In this document: piece after piece, positions 35,331 through 46,478 of the stretch
Position numbering within the stretch: position 1 is the stretch's first letter
Layout: each line of letters opens with the position of its first letter
Source: Closterium sp. Naga37s-1
Lineage: Eukaryota; Streptophyta; Zygnematophyceae; Desmidiales; Closteriaceae
Assembly (NCBI GenBank): GCA_947471745.1
Contig: CANJKZ010000170.1
Coordinates: forward strand, 1,948,501 to 2,012,500
Length of the DNA: 64,000 nt
Direction of reading: 5' to 3'
Notes under the pieces: generated by a model
What the model saw: only the letters and a program-made list of their open reading frames with translations
What the model was told of the DNA's origin: nothing
Databases searched by the model: none
Made by a program: the position numbers and the translations under genes

Positions 35331-38300
35331 TCTTAGCTCCACTGTCACTGCTGCTCCGGCTACAGCTGCTACTGCTACTGCTACAGCTGCTACTGCTGCT
35401 CCTACATACTGCACAGCTATTGCTTCGCTTCGGGTCCTTGCGTTTGATCATGAGGGTAGACCGATTCAGTTTGACACGTGGCTTGACGACCTGCAGCTGT
35501 ACCTACTGAGCGATTCTAAGGACAGTGTCTCGCTGTTTGACCTAGCATCAGGAGCTGCTACTACCCCTCCCGCCATAGCTGACAGTTCGACTCGCTCACA
35601 GTGGCTTACTCGCGACGCTGCTGCCTGCTTAGCCATTCGCAACCACCTGCCGTTAGCTGAATGCGCTCACTTCGGACAGCACAGGACAGCACAAGCGCTG
35701 TACGACGCTGTAGTCGCCCGCTACTCCTCCCCTGCCACTGCTGCTCTAGGCCGCCACCTTCTGCCCTACCTGTTCCCCGAGCAGTCCGCCTTTGCCACAG
35801 TCGAGGACCTGGTTTCCCACCTTCGCGCTAGCGACGCTCGCTACCGCGCTGCCGTTCCTGCTGAGTTCCTTGACAGGAACCCACCCCCGATGTACGTCGC
35901 TCTCTACTTTATAGTCACCCGCCTCCCTGACTCTCTTCGCTCTATCAGGGACCACTTCCTCTCTCTTGACCCCACCTCCCTCACTTTTGACCTCCTCGAG
36001 CAGCATCTCCTCGCAGCTGAGACTAGTGCAGTTGCTGTAGGTGCTGCTCGTGGCACTCCGCGCCCACCCTTCATTGAGGGGTGTTCCCCCTCCCCCCTTG
36101 CCCCCTCCTACGCCTCTGCTGCTGCTGCAGACGTCTCTGTTCCTGAGGACGTCGGGGCTGCTTCTGCTAGTGTGAAGCGCCGCAACAGCAAAGGCAAGGG
36201 TGGCCGGGGTGGTGGTGGTGGCAGCGGCGGTGGTGGTGGGGGCAGCGGGAGTGGTGGTGGGGGCAGTAGTGGAGGTGGTGGCGGCGGTGGGACTGTTGGT
36301 GGGAGTGGGGGCTCTGGTGGCGGTGGTGGAGGCACCAGTGGTAGTGGCGGCAGTGGAGGCGGTGGGATTGGTGGCGATGGGACTGGAGCTCGGCGTGTTG
36401 GTTCTGGGGGTGGCCAGCGTAAGCAGCAGCAGTGTCGGGGCGAGACCCCGTCTCCCCAGGAGCTTCATGAGTGGTTTCTGCGTGGGGCGTCTGGAGGTAG
36501 TTGCCCGTATGTCATTCGCACGGGTGACCGTGCTAGTCAGACTTGCGGGAGGCTCCACACTCAGCACCGCTGCTTCTCCAGCCTAGACGATGCTTGGCGT
36601 GCTGAGTTTGGTGACGATGTCGAGCTCCCTCGCTGGGTAGATCTGCTTAAGTCTAGGATTGCTATCTTTGACCTAGACTTTGATGCTATTCTCTCTGCTA
36701 TGTATGCTTTGTCTGTTAGTGGTGAGGGTGACTGTTACTGGTGTGTGCCGCCTGACCCAGGTATAGCCGGTGCTGCTCTAGGTGCTAGTGAGTCTGGTAC
36801 TCTCCCTGGTATTGCGCCTGCTGAGGCCTTGCACACCTTCACGTTGGACTCCGGCGCCTCGCGCTGTTTCTTTCGTGACAGCACCACCCTCACTCCTCTT
36901 CCTCCACCTGTCCCGGTCAGACTGGCTGACCCCTCCAGGGGACCGGTCATGGCCCGTTCCTCCACTATCCTCCCGTGTCGGGCGATTCCGGCCGGCTCAT
37001 TGTCAGGTCTTCACCTCCCCTCGTTCTCTACGAACTTGGTGAGTACCGCTGCCCTCCAGGATGCGATGGTCACTACCACCACTCTTGGGAGTCAGCGTGT
37101 GTCCATCTGCACGTGCACACGGACAGGCCATCACCTGGCCACGTTCACTCGTCGGCCAGGGTCGAGTCTGTACACACTCGCTAACGAGCCTTCTCAGGTA
37201 GCTGCGTCTGCTCAGGTGTCCGCGTCAGGTCAGGTAGCCGCCTCTTGCTCGTGTCGCCTCCTGTCGCACCAGACTCTTCTGTGGCACCACCGCCTGGGTC
37301 ACCCCTCCCTGCCTCGCCTTCGTGGCATGCACTCTCGTCTTCTTGTATTTGGTCTCCCCAGGTCTCTGCCTCCCCTGCTGCCCTCGCCTGCCCTGCCCTG
37401 CCTCCCTTGCGTCGAGGGGCGGCAGCGCGCCGCTCCTCACTCCTCCTCGTTTCTCCCGACTACTGCTCCCTTGCAGACTCTCCACATGGACGTGTGGGGC
37501 CCAGCCCGTGTTGGTGGACAGAGCCGCGAGCGCTACTTTCTGCTGGTAGTTGACGACTACACGCGGTACACCACGGTCTTCCCCTTGCGCATCAAGGGTC
37601 AGGTCGTTGATGTCTTGATCCCTTGGATCCGCACAGTCCGTCTCGAGCTCCGCGAGCGGTTCGGCCAGGACCTTCCTGTCCTGCGTCTGCACTCTGACAG
37701 AGGTGGTGAGTTCTCCTCCAACCTCTTGCGGGACTTTTGTCGAGGAGAGGGCATTCTCCAGTCGTTCACGCTTCCGGACTCCCCTCAGCAAAATGGGATT
37801 GCTGAGCGCCGCATTGGCTTAGTCATGGAGGTCGCTCGTACCTCCATGATCCATGCGGCTGCTCCCCATTTTCTGTGGCTGTTTATGGTCCAGTACGCTG
37901 CGCATCAGCTCAACCTCTGGCCCCGTGTCTCCTTGCCGGAGACCTTGCCCACACTGCGTTGGACGGGGGAGGTTGGCGATGCGACGGTGTTCCGGGTCTG
38001 GGGATCTCGTGCCTTTGTTCGCAATACGTCCGCGGACAAGCTCTCCGCCCGTGCTATCCCCTGCGTCTTCCTTGGCTTTGTCCCCGACGCGCCTGGCTGG
38101 CAGTTTTACCACCCCACCTCGCGTCGTGTCTTCCCTTCTCAGGACGTCACGTTTGACGAGTCGGTTCCCTTTTACCGTCTCTTCCCCTACCGCTCTGCCC
38201 CTCCCCCGCCCCCGCCGCTCTTCCTTGCTCCCGGTCCCCCTCCGGTAGACCCCCTCCCCCCCCAGGGTCCTGCTCCCTCAGGTGTGTCTCAGGTAGACCC

Positions 38301-38640
38301 TCTCCTTGGTACTTCGCTTGTTCAGGTAGCTGTCGACTCAGGTGCTGCTCGAGGTGCGATGTCTGGGGGTGCTGCGTCCAGGGGTGCGGAGCCTGGGGGT
38401 GTTGCGACTAGGGGTGGTGAGCCTGGGGGTCCTGAGCCTGAGGGTGTTGAGCCTGGGGGTGCTGCGTTCGGGGGTGCGGAGCCTGGGGGTGCGGAGTCTG
38501 AGGGTGCTGAGACTATGGGTGCTGAGCCTAGGGGTGTTGCGACTGGTGGTGGTGAGCCTAGGGGTCCTGAGCCTGAGGGTGTTGAGCCTGGGGGTGCTGC
38601 GTCGGAGGTGCGTAGTCTGGAGGTGCGGAGCCTCAGGGTG
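35331..38640 (+). pseudogene. Element H gag, protease, integrase and linker
   Basis: The frame is open from the leader through gag, protease and integrase. At the position of the F start codon this copy has ATT (35419-35421) in CTAIASLRVLAFDHEG, so the normal start is lost; the next ATG is at 35890. Visible are the gag body, a glycine-rich tract, the knuckle CPYVIRTGDRASQTC-GRL-H-TQHR-C, protease LDSGASRCFF, QTLLWHHRLGHPSLPRL, MDVWGPARVGG, LHSDRGGEFSS and NGIAERRIG. All integrase catalytic residues are kept. The linker has GGAEPGG-type repeats (about 38350-38620), after which the frame breaks near 38600-38650. Confidence 0.9.
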
Positions 38641-41019
38641 CTGCTTTGTCTAGAGGTTCTGCTGGTGCTTTGCCAAGCCTATCTCCGCAGCATTTGCGTG
38701 AGTGGTTTGTTCGGCGTACGCGCCTTCGGAATGGAGCTTCTGGAGCTGGAGGTGCTGGCCCTGCTGGAGCTGGAGGTCCTCGAGTTGCTGCTGGAGCTGG
38801 TGTTACTGGAGGTACTGCGACCACTGGTCTTTGAGGTGCTCGTACCTGGGGTACTGGAGCTGCCGGGACTGGTGGTGTTGAGGGTACTGGAGCTGGAGAC
38901 CTTATGGAGTTGGAGTTGGAGGTCCTGGTGTTGGAGGTACCGGAGCTGGAGGAGCTAGAGCTGTTGACCCTGGTGGCGCTGTGCGGCCGCGACCGTACTT
39001 TGTTCCACTACTCCAGCAGGTTCTTGGTACCCTGCCTTCTGCTGCCCTTACTCCTCCCCTCCCGTGTCCCCCGCCTGACCAGTCACAGCCGCCGATACAG
39101 CCGGCCTTTCCTCTGCCTGCTCCTTCTCCTTACCTTGAGTAGACCGGCTGTCCTACAAAGCGTCGTGAGCCTGCATCTCGTCCTGTCTCGCCTGTTTGCA
39201 CTGCTCATCGCGTTCCTCGTTTGCGTCCTCCTCCTGTCCCTGGCACGCACGCTATGACCCTTTGTCCTTCCTCTGTTCCTCTACGTGTTCCTCTACCTGC
39301 TCCTCCAGAGTCCTCTCTTCCGGAGGTCCCTGACCCTGAGTCTGACCGCGCTCGTGCTGCCAGTCCCACTGTCTCTCGTCTCCTAGCAACTGCTGCCACT
39401 GACCCTTCTTTTGAGTCTGCTGCTGAGGACAGGCAGGAGGAATTTGAGTCTGTTGCAGCTGCTGTACCTCGTTTCGCTTCCATGCTGCTTGCCCCCGAGG
39501 GAAACCCGGATGCTCCAGACATCCCAACCCCGCGCTCTTACGCAGAGGCGATTACGGGTCCTTACTCCTCTCAGTGGCAGGCAGCCATGGATGCCGAGAT
39601 GGCATCTTGGAAGTCCACAGGCACCTACGTCGACGAGGTTCCCCCACCTGTGGCGAACATAGTCGATGGCATGTGGATCTTCAGGGTGAAGCGGCCATCG
39701 GGTTCTCCGCCTGCCTTCAAGGCACGTTACGTTGCTAGAGGCTTCAGTCAGCGACAGGGAGTTGACTACTTCCAGACCTTCTCCCCCACCCCGAAGATGA
39801 CTACTCTTCACGTGTTGCTGCACGTCGCTGCTCAGCGTGACTAGGAGTTGCACTCTCTGGACTTCAGCACAGCTTTCTTGCAGGGCAGCCTGCATGAGTA
39901 GATGTGGTTGCGCCGCCAACCTGGTTTCACTGAGTCTTTTCCTGCAGGTAATCAGTGGAGTCTTCGGCGGCCAGTCTACAGTCTCCGCCAGGCGCCTCGC
40001 GAGTGGCACAACACACTGAGGACTACACTTGCGGCTCTTGGGTTTGCTCCTGCTACTGCTGACCCGTTGCTGTTTCTTCGCACCGACACCGCACTTCTGC
40101 CATTCTACGTCCTTGTCCATGTTGACGACCTCGTCTTTGCCACTGCTGACACTGAGGCTCTGATTCTTGTGAAGTCGGAGCTGCAGAAGAGACACACCTG
40201 CACTGACCTGGGTGAACTGCACAGCTATCTTGGCTTGCAGATCACCCGGGACAGAGCTTGGCGCACCATTACCCTGACTCAGTCACACATGGTGCACCAG
40301 GTCCTTTAGCTCTTTGGCTTCCAGTTCTCCTCGCCACAGCCCACTCCTCTGTCTACCAGCCACTCGCTGTGAGCTCCACCTTCGAACGAGTCCGTAGAGC
40401 CGAGTGGTCTGTACCCAGAGCTTGTGGGTTGCCTCATGTACCTGATGACGTGCACTCGACCCGACCTCGCGTACCCTCTCAGCCCTGCTGGCTCACTACG
40501 TGGCTCCCGGCATGCACCGAAAGGTGCACTGGGATGCTGCGAAGAGGGTACTGCGTTACTTGTGCAATACGTCAGGCATGGGGCTCGTGCTTGGAGGACA
40601 GGGTCCAGTTGTTCTCACCGGTCACACAGACGCTTCCTGGGTTGACGACTCAGCTACGCAGCGGTCGTCACAGGGTTACACCTTCAGCCTTGGATCTGGC
40701 TCTGTCTCCTGGCGGTCTACCCGCTCGTCTTCGGTTCTCAGCTCCAGTTGTGAGGCTGAGATCTACGCTGGGGCCATGGCTGCACAGGAGCTACGCTGGC
40801 TCACCTACCTGCAGACTGGAGCACAGAACGAAGCACATCGCTCTGCGATACTTCCTTGCTCAAGAGTTGCAGCAGCGTGGCCAACTTTGTCTTGCGTACG
40901 TGGCCACTCGGGCCAACACTGCTGATGTCTTCACCAAGGCACTTTCGCCTGGTGATCATCAGCGTTTTGTTACTGTGTTAGGCCTTGTGCCTACTTTGCC
41001 TCACTTGCTTACTGCGTGA
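38641..41019 (+). pseudogene. Element H linker end, RT and RNase H (broken)
   Basis: RT is recognisable from ALDIPTPRSYAEA-type sequence through ARGFSQRQGVDYFQTFSPTPK, but TAG stops sit at 39842-39844 (Tyr position) and 39899-39901 (Glu position), and the catalytic box reads VHVDDLVF (Tyr changed to His) near 40115. More stops and frame changes follow near 40306-40372 and 40490. RNase H has GHTDASWVDDSATQRSSQGY and SSSCEAEIYAGAMAAQE. Then about 80 bp carrying the second catalytic Asp (YVDNK) are deleted near 40815, and the tail is out of frame until TGA 41017-41019. Confidence 0.88.
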
Positions 41020-41243
41020 CTTTGCTTGTACTGTGATCTATATATATACCTGCATGCTTGCACTTGCTAGGGTATGATATTGTTTTTTTCTCTTTTATAT
41101 ATAACACTGCATGTGAACTGGCCTTGTGGCCCTTTGCTTGTGCTCGGACTGTGTGGTGACTTCGTGATCCACCCTGAGCTTGCCTTGCTTTTCTTGACTG
41201 GTCTTGTGACCACTTGTTCTCCCCCACTTTGCCTATGGGGGTG
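41020..41243 (+). other. Element H 3' untranslated region with conserved hairpins
   Basis: Contains GGCC-TTGT-GGCC (41120-41131), the GTGATCCACCCTGAG motif (41164-41178), GGTC-TTGT-GACC (41200-41211), and CCCCCA/TGGGGG (41221-41226 and 41236-41241), whose 3' arm is the polypurine tract next to the LTR. Order and spacing equal those of F. Confidence 0.78.
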
Positions 41244-41375
41244 TGCCAGAACATTATAGCTTTTACATCTGTGTAGGCTATAGTGGGGTAGCCAATAAGG
41301 GGTACAACCCAATTAGGGTTAGTACTTGTACCCAACTGTTTGCTAGTTCATCCATTCTCGTTTGTTACTTTGACA
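41244..41375 (+). repeat. Element H 3' LTR
   Basis: 132 bp, TGCCAGAACATT to TTACTTTGACA, a few substitutions from the 5' copy at 33920-34051. Confidence 0.9.
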
Positions 41376-42469
41376 CTTTGTTTCCCAGCTTTAGGGTGAG
41401 AACGAATCTGACGCGATTTGTATGCAATATTTGCAACCCCTTTGTAGGAGTTTAGGATCGTACATATTCTAAAACATGAACAACTCACCTCGAGTGGAAC
41501 AATCCCAACGGTTTATTATGTTGCACAATAACCGAACACCATTCGTATGCTAAAACAGTCATATCCATAGAAGTTAGACCAAAACGGTTTGTTATGTTAA
41601 TGGGAGTTGGCCCCGCCTTCGCTTGAGCGAAGCCGACGTCGCTAACCGGCGTGCAAGGTGTGCAGTGCTGGGCTTCCTAGTCGGCGCCGACTTGGAGGAG
41701 CAAGTCGGCTTCGTTTACCGGCTACAGTGGCGCCGACTTCGGCGAAGCCGACTTCGCAGTTGGGTGCGCGAGAGGTGCAGCCATCCGCTTGCAGTGGTCA
41801 ACGGCGTCCTGAGCTTTAGGTCGATAAAGGTGGTCGACCTGCGAGGGACAACTGTGAAGCCGTCGACGACGAGACACCGTCGGCCGTCTTCGACTGGTGT
41901 GGTTGACAAAGGGGTTCGTCGACCTGCGGGGACGTCAACTTGGTGAAGTCATCGGGTGGTGTCCGCGGAGATTCACTCAACAACGGTGGGAGCTGAACTA
42001 CGTGGGAGGCTACGGAGTTGTTTGGGTGATCGTAGCGTTGCACTAGCGTTATAACTGCGGAGAATAGACGATTATGGGAGAGCCTAGGCGCAAAGTTGCA
42101 CGATCAGAGAGAGAGGTGCAAGTTTTCCGTGTACGGACTTGTTGGAGACCGGATACTAGTATTCGGATAACAGTGTGCTTGGTATGCAGCAACAGTCTTG
42201 GTATCCAGTAACGAAAGGAAAGTGATTCATTAATTGATTGATTACAACAGGTACAACATGAACCTTATAGAAAACATAGTGATGTGTGCGAGAATGTTGT
42301 TCATGAAGAACTTTGTTCAAGGAGAACGTGCAAGCACCTACTCTAGTATGCGGTTCCAGGTTGGAACCGCCAGATGAAAACGCCATCTAGTGAAAGTACC
42401 GTCAGGTGTATTTTCTACCTTTCCAGAAGTAGTTGCGCAGGTGCTCGCAACAGACAGTTGCACATACTC
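41376..42469. other. Unresolved 1.1 kb between H and a D-type LTR
   Basis: No gene is supported. 41376-41600 is AT-richer and may continue the sequence into which H inserted. 41620-41780 is dense in GCCGACTTCGG-like short inverted and direct motifs that resemble the GCCGAC-rich linker of element B (6590-6680, minus strand), so a copia relic is possible but not shown. 42180-42469 has no recognisable content. Confidence 0.35.
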
Positions 42470-42924
42470 GTTTGGGCAAAATATGATTGCTAGACTTGTT
42501 ACGGGCTGGATTTGATCTTGCACCAAACAAGCACCAACAAACCTTTGCTACCCACTACAACACCTTTGGTGTTGCTAGTTTGGCATTTTGGGTTGTTGGG
42601 GATTGTTGTATGGCGAGGGTTGGGATGGTAGGGTTTGTCAAACTCGTCACTTTTCAGATCTGAACTGTAGCTTAAGCCATTCCTATATCTAATCCATGGC
42701 TGCCAAGTAATTCCGCCAGGACACCCCGTCGTACTTAAATCGCGATAGCGATCGGCCTAGATCTTGGTTGAAAGCGGGCGTTACCATTCTGGAAATTAGA
42801 GATTAAGAACTTTCCAACGCGTACCTGCTCACAGTTGAAGGTTACGTGAGCTGCACGTAATGTTCCGTCGAAGTCGGCGGACTTAATCTCTTGTACGCTC
42901 TCCAGATTCACGCGCTTTCCATCA
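42470..42924 (+). repeat. Truncated solo LTR of the D family
   Basis: Matches D LTR from about its base 56 to its end (GTTTGGGCAAAATATGATTG to TTTCCATCA) with scattered substitutions. The first 55 bp or so are missing and no primer site or internal sequence follows, so it is a truncated solo LTR. No duplication can be tested because the left end is lost. Confidence 0.88.
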
Positions 42925-43639
42925 ATGTCGTCACTTCCCTCGGTCCAGTGTTGAACAGTGCATACCGAAGTGCACTGTTGGAGTGTACTCGGCGAATACC
43001 GACGCTCCGGTATGCAGTATGCGAAACTTCGCTATATCACATAGGGCTGCTACACGCAAAACCAGGCGCTGCAGGGCTTCACCTAAACACTCTCTACTTG
43101 TTTTGTTCACAGAGAAGTTTGGCAAGAGTTTCACTAAGGAAATTGAGAAGAACAAATTGAGTATAAGGCATGCTGACCGATATAGCCAGAATGGCTTTAT
43201 AACACCTAGAAAACACTCTGCAGGGTGAGCTCTACCAGCGCAGCGGACGAGTGACGTGCCAACGCTGCAGCAGAGTGGCCCGCCAGCGCAGCGGCAGAGC
43301 AGCTCACCAACGCTGCAGCAGAGCGGCCTGCCAGAGTTGCACCGCGAGTAGTCTGCGAGCACTGCAGTCGCCGATGATTATCTGCGCACATGTACGCACC
43401 TACCAAGTAGGTGCAGGTCGACGATTTCACCGTCAGGCACATTTTGCAGGTGCCAGGTAGAAAACGTGTCGTCCGTGTTGCTAGATGCCCACCGGCGAGC
43501 ACGTGATGCCGTTCCTGGGCGAACTTCTCACACCTCCGCAGATTTTCGCACACCTCCGCAAATTCGGTCGACCATCTCGATGTCGCTCGGTCGAATAGCG
43601 TTTGGCGAGCAGAGCTGGTCGAACAGCGTTTGCCGGTGT
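42925..43639. other. Unresolved stretch with CAGCGCAGCGG-like repeats
   Basis: No coding sequence is supported on either strand. At 43230-43360 short units around AACGCTGCAGCAGAG(T/C)GGCC and CCAGCGCAGCGG repeat irregularly. The right edge merges into B-like RT at about 43640. Confidence 0.3.
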
Positions 43640-44185
43640 CTGGTGCTCCTCGTCGTCGAACGTCAGCTCTGCGTAGGCATCATCAAAGAACGACGTCTTC
43701 GGCACTCGCCCGGTCTGCTCCTCGTCGATGAAACGTCGACGCAGGTTGTCTACATAGGCCTGGTGGTGAAGCCATAGTTTTCGCGCCGGTCGGTCGTGCA
43801 CGATCTCTAGCCCGAGGTACTTCTCGACCGGGCTGATTTCGCGCAGCTCAAAGGCGGCCTCCAGCATCTCCTTCAGCATCGCGAGGCTGCTGCTGGCGGC
43901 AAGCAGGTCGTCGACATAGACGAGAACCCAGCACGCCACTCCGTCGTCGGCGACCTTGAAGTACAACTTTTCGTCGACCTGGCTCTTGCTCCAGCTAGGG
44001 TTAGTCAGCACTGCGTCGAGCGCCTAGTACCACAACAGTAGGCTCTTTGTCAGACCGGGCGGTGCCGTCGTTATAGTAGTCGGGCTGGTACATGTACAGG
44101 ACGCGATCCAGCTTGCTCTACAAGAACACGTTCGTCATGTCAAGTTGCATCAGGTGCGCGTCGAGGACCGCTACGATCACCACTA
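43640..44185 (-). pseudogene. B-family copia RT fragment
   Basis: On the minus strand it reads from HLMQLDMTNVFL through the YMYQPDYYND part and KSQVDEKLYFKV to the catalytic VLVYVDDLLAASSS, KYLGLEIVHD, LRRRFIDEEQTGR and AELTFDDEE. This is clearly the family of element B (compare 415-933). Stops and a frame change lie near 44020-44110. No LTR is associated; RNase H is missing beyond 43640. Confidence 0.88.
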
Positions 44186-44560
44186 AGGAACGAACGCAGA
44201 GATCACTGAACCCCCCTGGCGTCGAGGACGGCTAAGCCCCTGTGATCAGCCACGTCGACCTCTAGGGCAAAGGAGCGCAACAATCACATGGCTGATCACA
44301 GGGGCTTAGCCGTCACGTCGACATGGCTGATCACAGTTAACTGATCCTTCGACTAACGACAACTGTGGCTGATCACGTCGACGTGGCTGATCACAGGGGC
44401 TTAGCAGGTGGGAGTGATCAGCCACGTCGACGATCAGTTACGTGGCTGTTAACTGCCCTGATCACCCCTAAGGAGCAGCCACGTCGATGATCGGGGTGTC
44501 GTTAACTGCACCGTGGCTGATCACCCCCAAGTATTGAGGACGGCGAACGATCACCCCCTC
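44186..44560. repeat. Array of TGATCA-centred inverted repeats
   Basis: Eight TGATCA sites lie at 44243, 44293, 44328, 44370, 44388, 44415, 44459 and 44518. Most are in the context GGCTGATCAC or its complement GTGATCAGCC, often followed or preceded by ACGTCGAC. A longer arm GCTAAGCCCCTGTGATCAGCC (about 44231-44251) faces GGCTGATCACAGGGGCTTAGC at about 44290-44310 and again at about 44385-44405. The stretch can fold into several alternative hairpins. It starts in the CGTCGAGGAC sequence of the adjoining RT fragment. Function unknown. Confidence 0.7.
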
Positions 44561-45561
44561 GCCAAGCATGCTGCCTGCGCCCCGCGAACGCGCTACCTGT
44601 GCCCTGCTCGCGCGCTACCTGCTTGCGCCCGACCTGCGCCGCCTGCATGCTGCCCGTGCACTACCTGCAGCGCCCGCCCCCTGCCCCGCGCGCCCCTGCT
44701 GCCCGCAAGCAGCCCCTGCCCCGCGTGCCCCTGGTGCCCACGAGCAACCTCCTACCCCGCGCACCCCCTGCTGGCCGCGCGCAGCCCCTGTGCCAGCGCG
44801 CCCCGCTACTCAGCGCGGCAGTGCGACCTGCATCCCAGCGCGCTAGCACGCCCTGCAGCCCAGCGCACCAGGGCGCCCCGCAGCCAAAGCGCCAGCGTGC
44901 CCCGCAGCCCAGCGCGCCCTGCCTTGACCAGCCGCGCAGCCCAGCCCTACCGAGCCGCGCTGCCCAGGCCTAGCCGCGCCGCCCAGCCCGAGCCGCGCTG
45001 CCCAACCCGAGCCGCGCCGCCCTGCCTCATTCGCCAGCCCCACCGAGCCGCCCTGCTGCAAATACTGCTGCTGCTGCTCGTGCTGCTGCTGCTGCTGGAG
45101 GTGCTGCTGGGAGTGCTGGAGGTGCTGCTAGTGCTAGAAGTGCTGGAGGTGCTGCTGGGAGTGCTGGAGGTGCTGCTGGGAGTGCTGGAGGTGCTGCTGG
45201 GAGTGCTGGAGGTGCAGCTGGTGCTGGAGGTGCTGGACCTGCTACTGACTGTCACTGTGTGTCATGGCCAATATCACGGTAGTCGCAGCGTCTAGGGGTG
45301 GACAGCAGCCGTCACTGCCTCTCCCAGACAGCCCCACCCCTCAGCAGCTTCGTGAGTGGATTATTCAGCGAGGAAGTCCTGGTGGTGGAGGTTTGGTTTT
45401 ATGGGTACTGCACAGCGGTGGCAACAGCGTCCGCAGGGCACCTTCTCCCTGCACCGGCTTCGCGACTGTGCTTCTCAGCGATGCGTCCCTGGTTGTGTAG
45501 AGACTGCTGCTCTAGGTGCTAGTGAGTCTGCTGCAGCTCTAGGTGCTCGTAAGTCTGCCGC
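44561..45561 (+). pseudogene. Element I leader and gag C-terminal remnant
   Basis: 44561-45050 is GC-rich and repetitive (GCCCCGCGCGCCC-type) like the leaders of the lineage. 45060-45250 is a Gly/Ala-coding repeat. From 45262 a frame gives PTPQQLREWIIQRGSPGGGG, the REW motif before the gag knuckle of F; the knuckle itself is disrupted by frameshifts. The gag N-terminal part and 5' LTR are not seen. Element J interrupts at 45561; the reading resumes at 49498. Confidence 0.65.
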
Positions 45562-46359
45562 TGTTATAGTCACAATAGGCCTGAATGTGCCTAAAATGAA
45601 ATATAGAGTGCACAGACGGATTTCTGCACAGCGGCTTCAAACATTGTTAGCGTTCTGGTCACAGCTGCAAACGACCTGATTCGACTTGGATCTGGAGCGT
45701 CTTAACGTCGCCTACAATAATCAATTTAGATTGCACAATTTCATTCAGAATTGACGACACAGCATCGGTTTGAACGAACGGTACTATGGCAGCCACTATA
45801 GTCTTAGAACACAAATTAGGAAGAGTTACGAGTTGGGAATGACTCCCAGCTCCTACAAACCCCAAGAGCCGAGGTACAGTGATGTGGAACAGTGCCACAC
45901 TGTCCCCAACCACGTAGGGTCTCGAAAATACCCTCCACAAGGGCCTACACCAAGTGAAATGTTACACTACACAAAGTAATGTAACTTTTCTCACTATCTT
46001 GAAGTTTACCATTTTGGAGTGCTTCGAAATCACTTGAATCTTGAAACCAAGGCTCTGGTTCTTCAAGATAATTTCTTCCTTGAGTTCTTGGAAGTCTGCT
46101 GCGTACACCTGCGATACGCCGAACGTTCCACACACGACAAAATAGAAAACCACACACGACACGCAAACGACGACGTGACACGCGACTAGCGATAACTCGC
46201 TATTGACTCGACACACACATTCAAAATCATGCCTCATCATTCACACACTATTGTAAGCATGAAATATATATTATCTCATGCTCTCACACCATTCCATGCA
46301 CATACGCATGCACGCACACGGACAACAAGCCGAGAGCAAACCGTAGGATTGCACCAACA
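45562..46359 (-). repeat. Element J LTR, left copy
   Basis: 798 bp; on the plus strand TGTTATAGTCAC to TTGCACCAACA. Similar to copies at 48695-49492, 56567-58198 (interrupted) and 58199-58999. Short open frames inside it recur in every copy because the LTR recurs; their frames are not maintained. Confidence 0.92.
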
Positions 46360-46478
46360 GCCACCGCTCTAGGTGCTCGTGCGTCTACTGCCACATGTCC
46401 TGCCTCAGCCGAGGCCTTGAAAACTTTCACACTTGACTCAGGCGTGTCACGTTGCTTCTTTCGTGATTGCACCACAGT
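46360..46478 (+). repeat. Stray copy of the J target flank
   Basis: About 119 bp resembling 49493-49615 (element I: end of gag and protease start with LDSGVSRCFFRD) with roughly 7 percent differences. It sits inside J, between the left LTR and the truncated integrase, where RNase H and the polypurine tract should be. Confidence 0.8.

Larger units (their letters stand above)
33920..41375 (+). mobile_element. Ty1/copia element H, full length, decayed
   Basis: LTRs at 33920-34051 and 41244-41375, with near-duplication CTTTT/CTTTG (33915-33919 and 41376-41380, one mismatch). It has a perfect primer site, a very long leader minisatellite, gag-pol with a lost start codon, stops and frameshifts, and the lineage's 3' hairpins. 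Same lineage as F, but clearly older. Confidence 0.9.

Noticed and set aside
42340..43470. Possible long inverted repeat around TTTTCTACCT words (42400 and 43455) flanking the D-type LTR
   Set aside because: Only about 15 imperfect bases match by eye; too weak to call transposon ends.
45770..45979. 69-residue plus-strand frame in the J LTR
   Set aside because: Antisense to the element, repeated with the LTR copies, no recognisable domain.
45962..46240. 92-residue hydrophobic open frame in the J LTR
   Set aside because: It recurs at 49077-49373, 57943-58128 and 58599-58880 only because the LTR recurs; length and frame differ between copies, so no coding constraint is evident.
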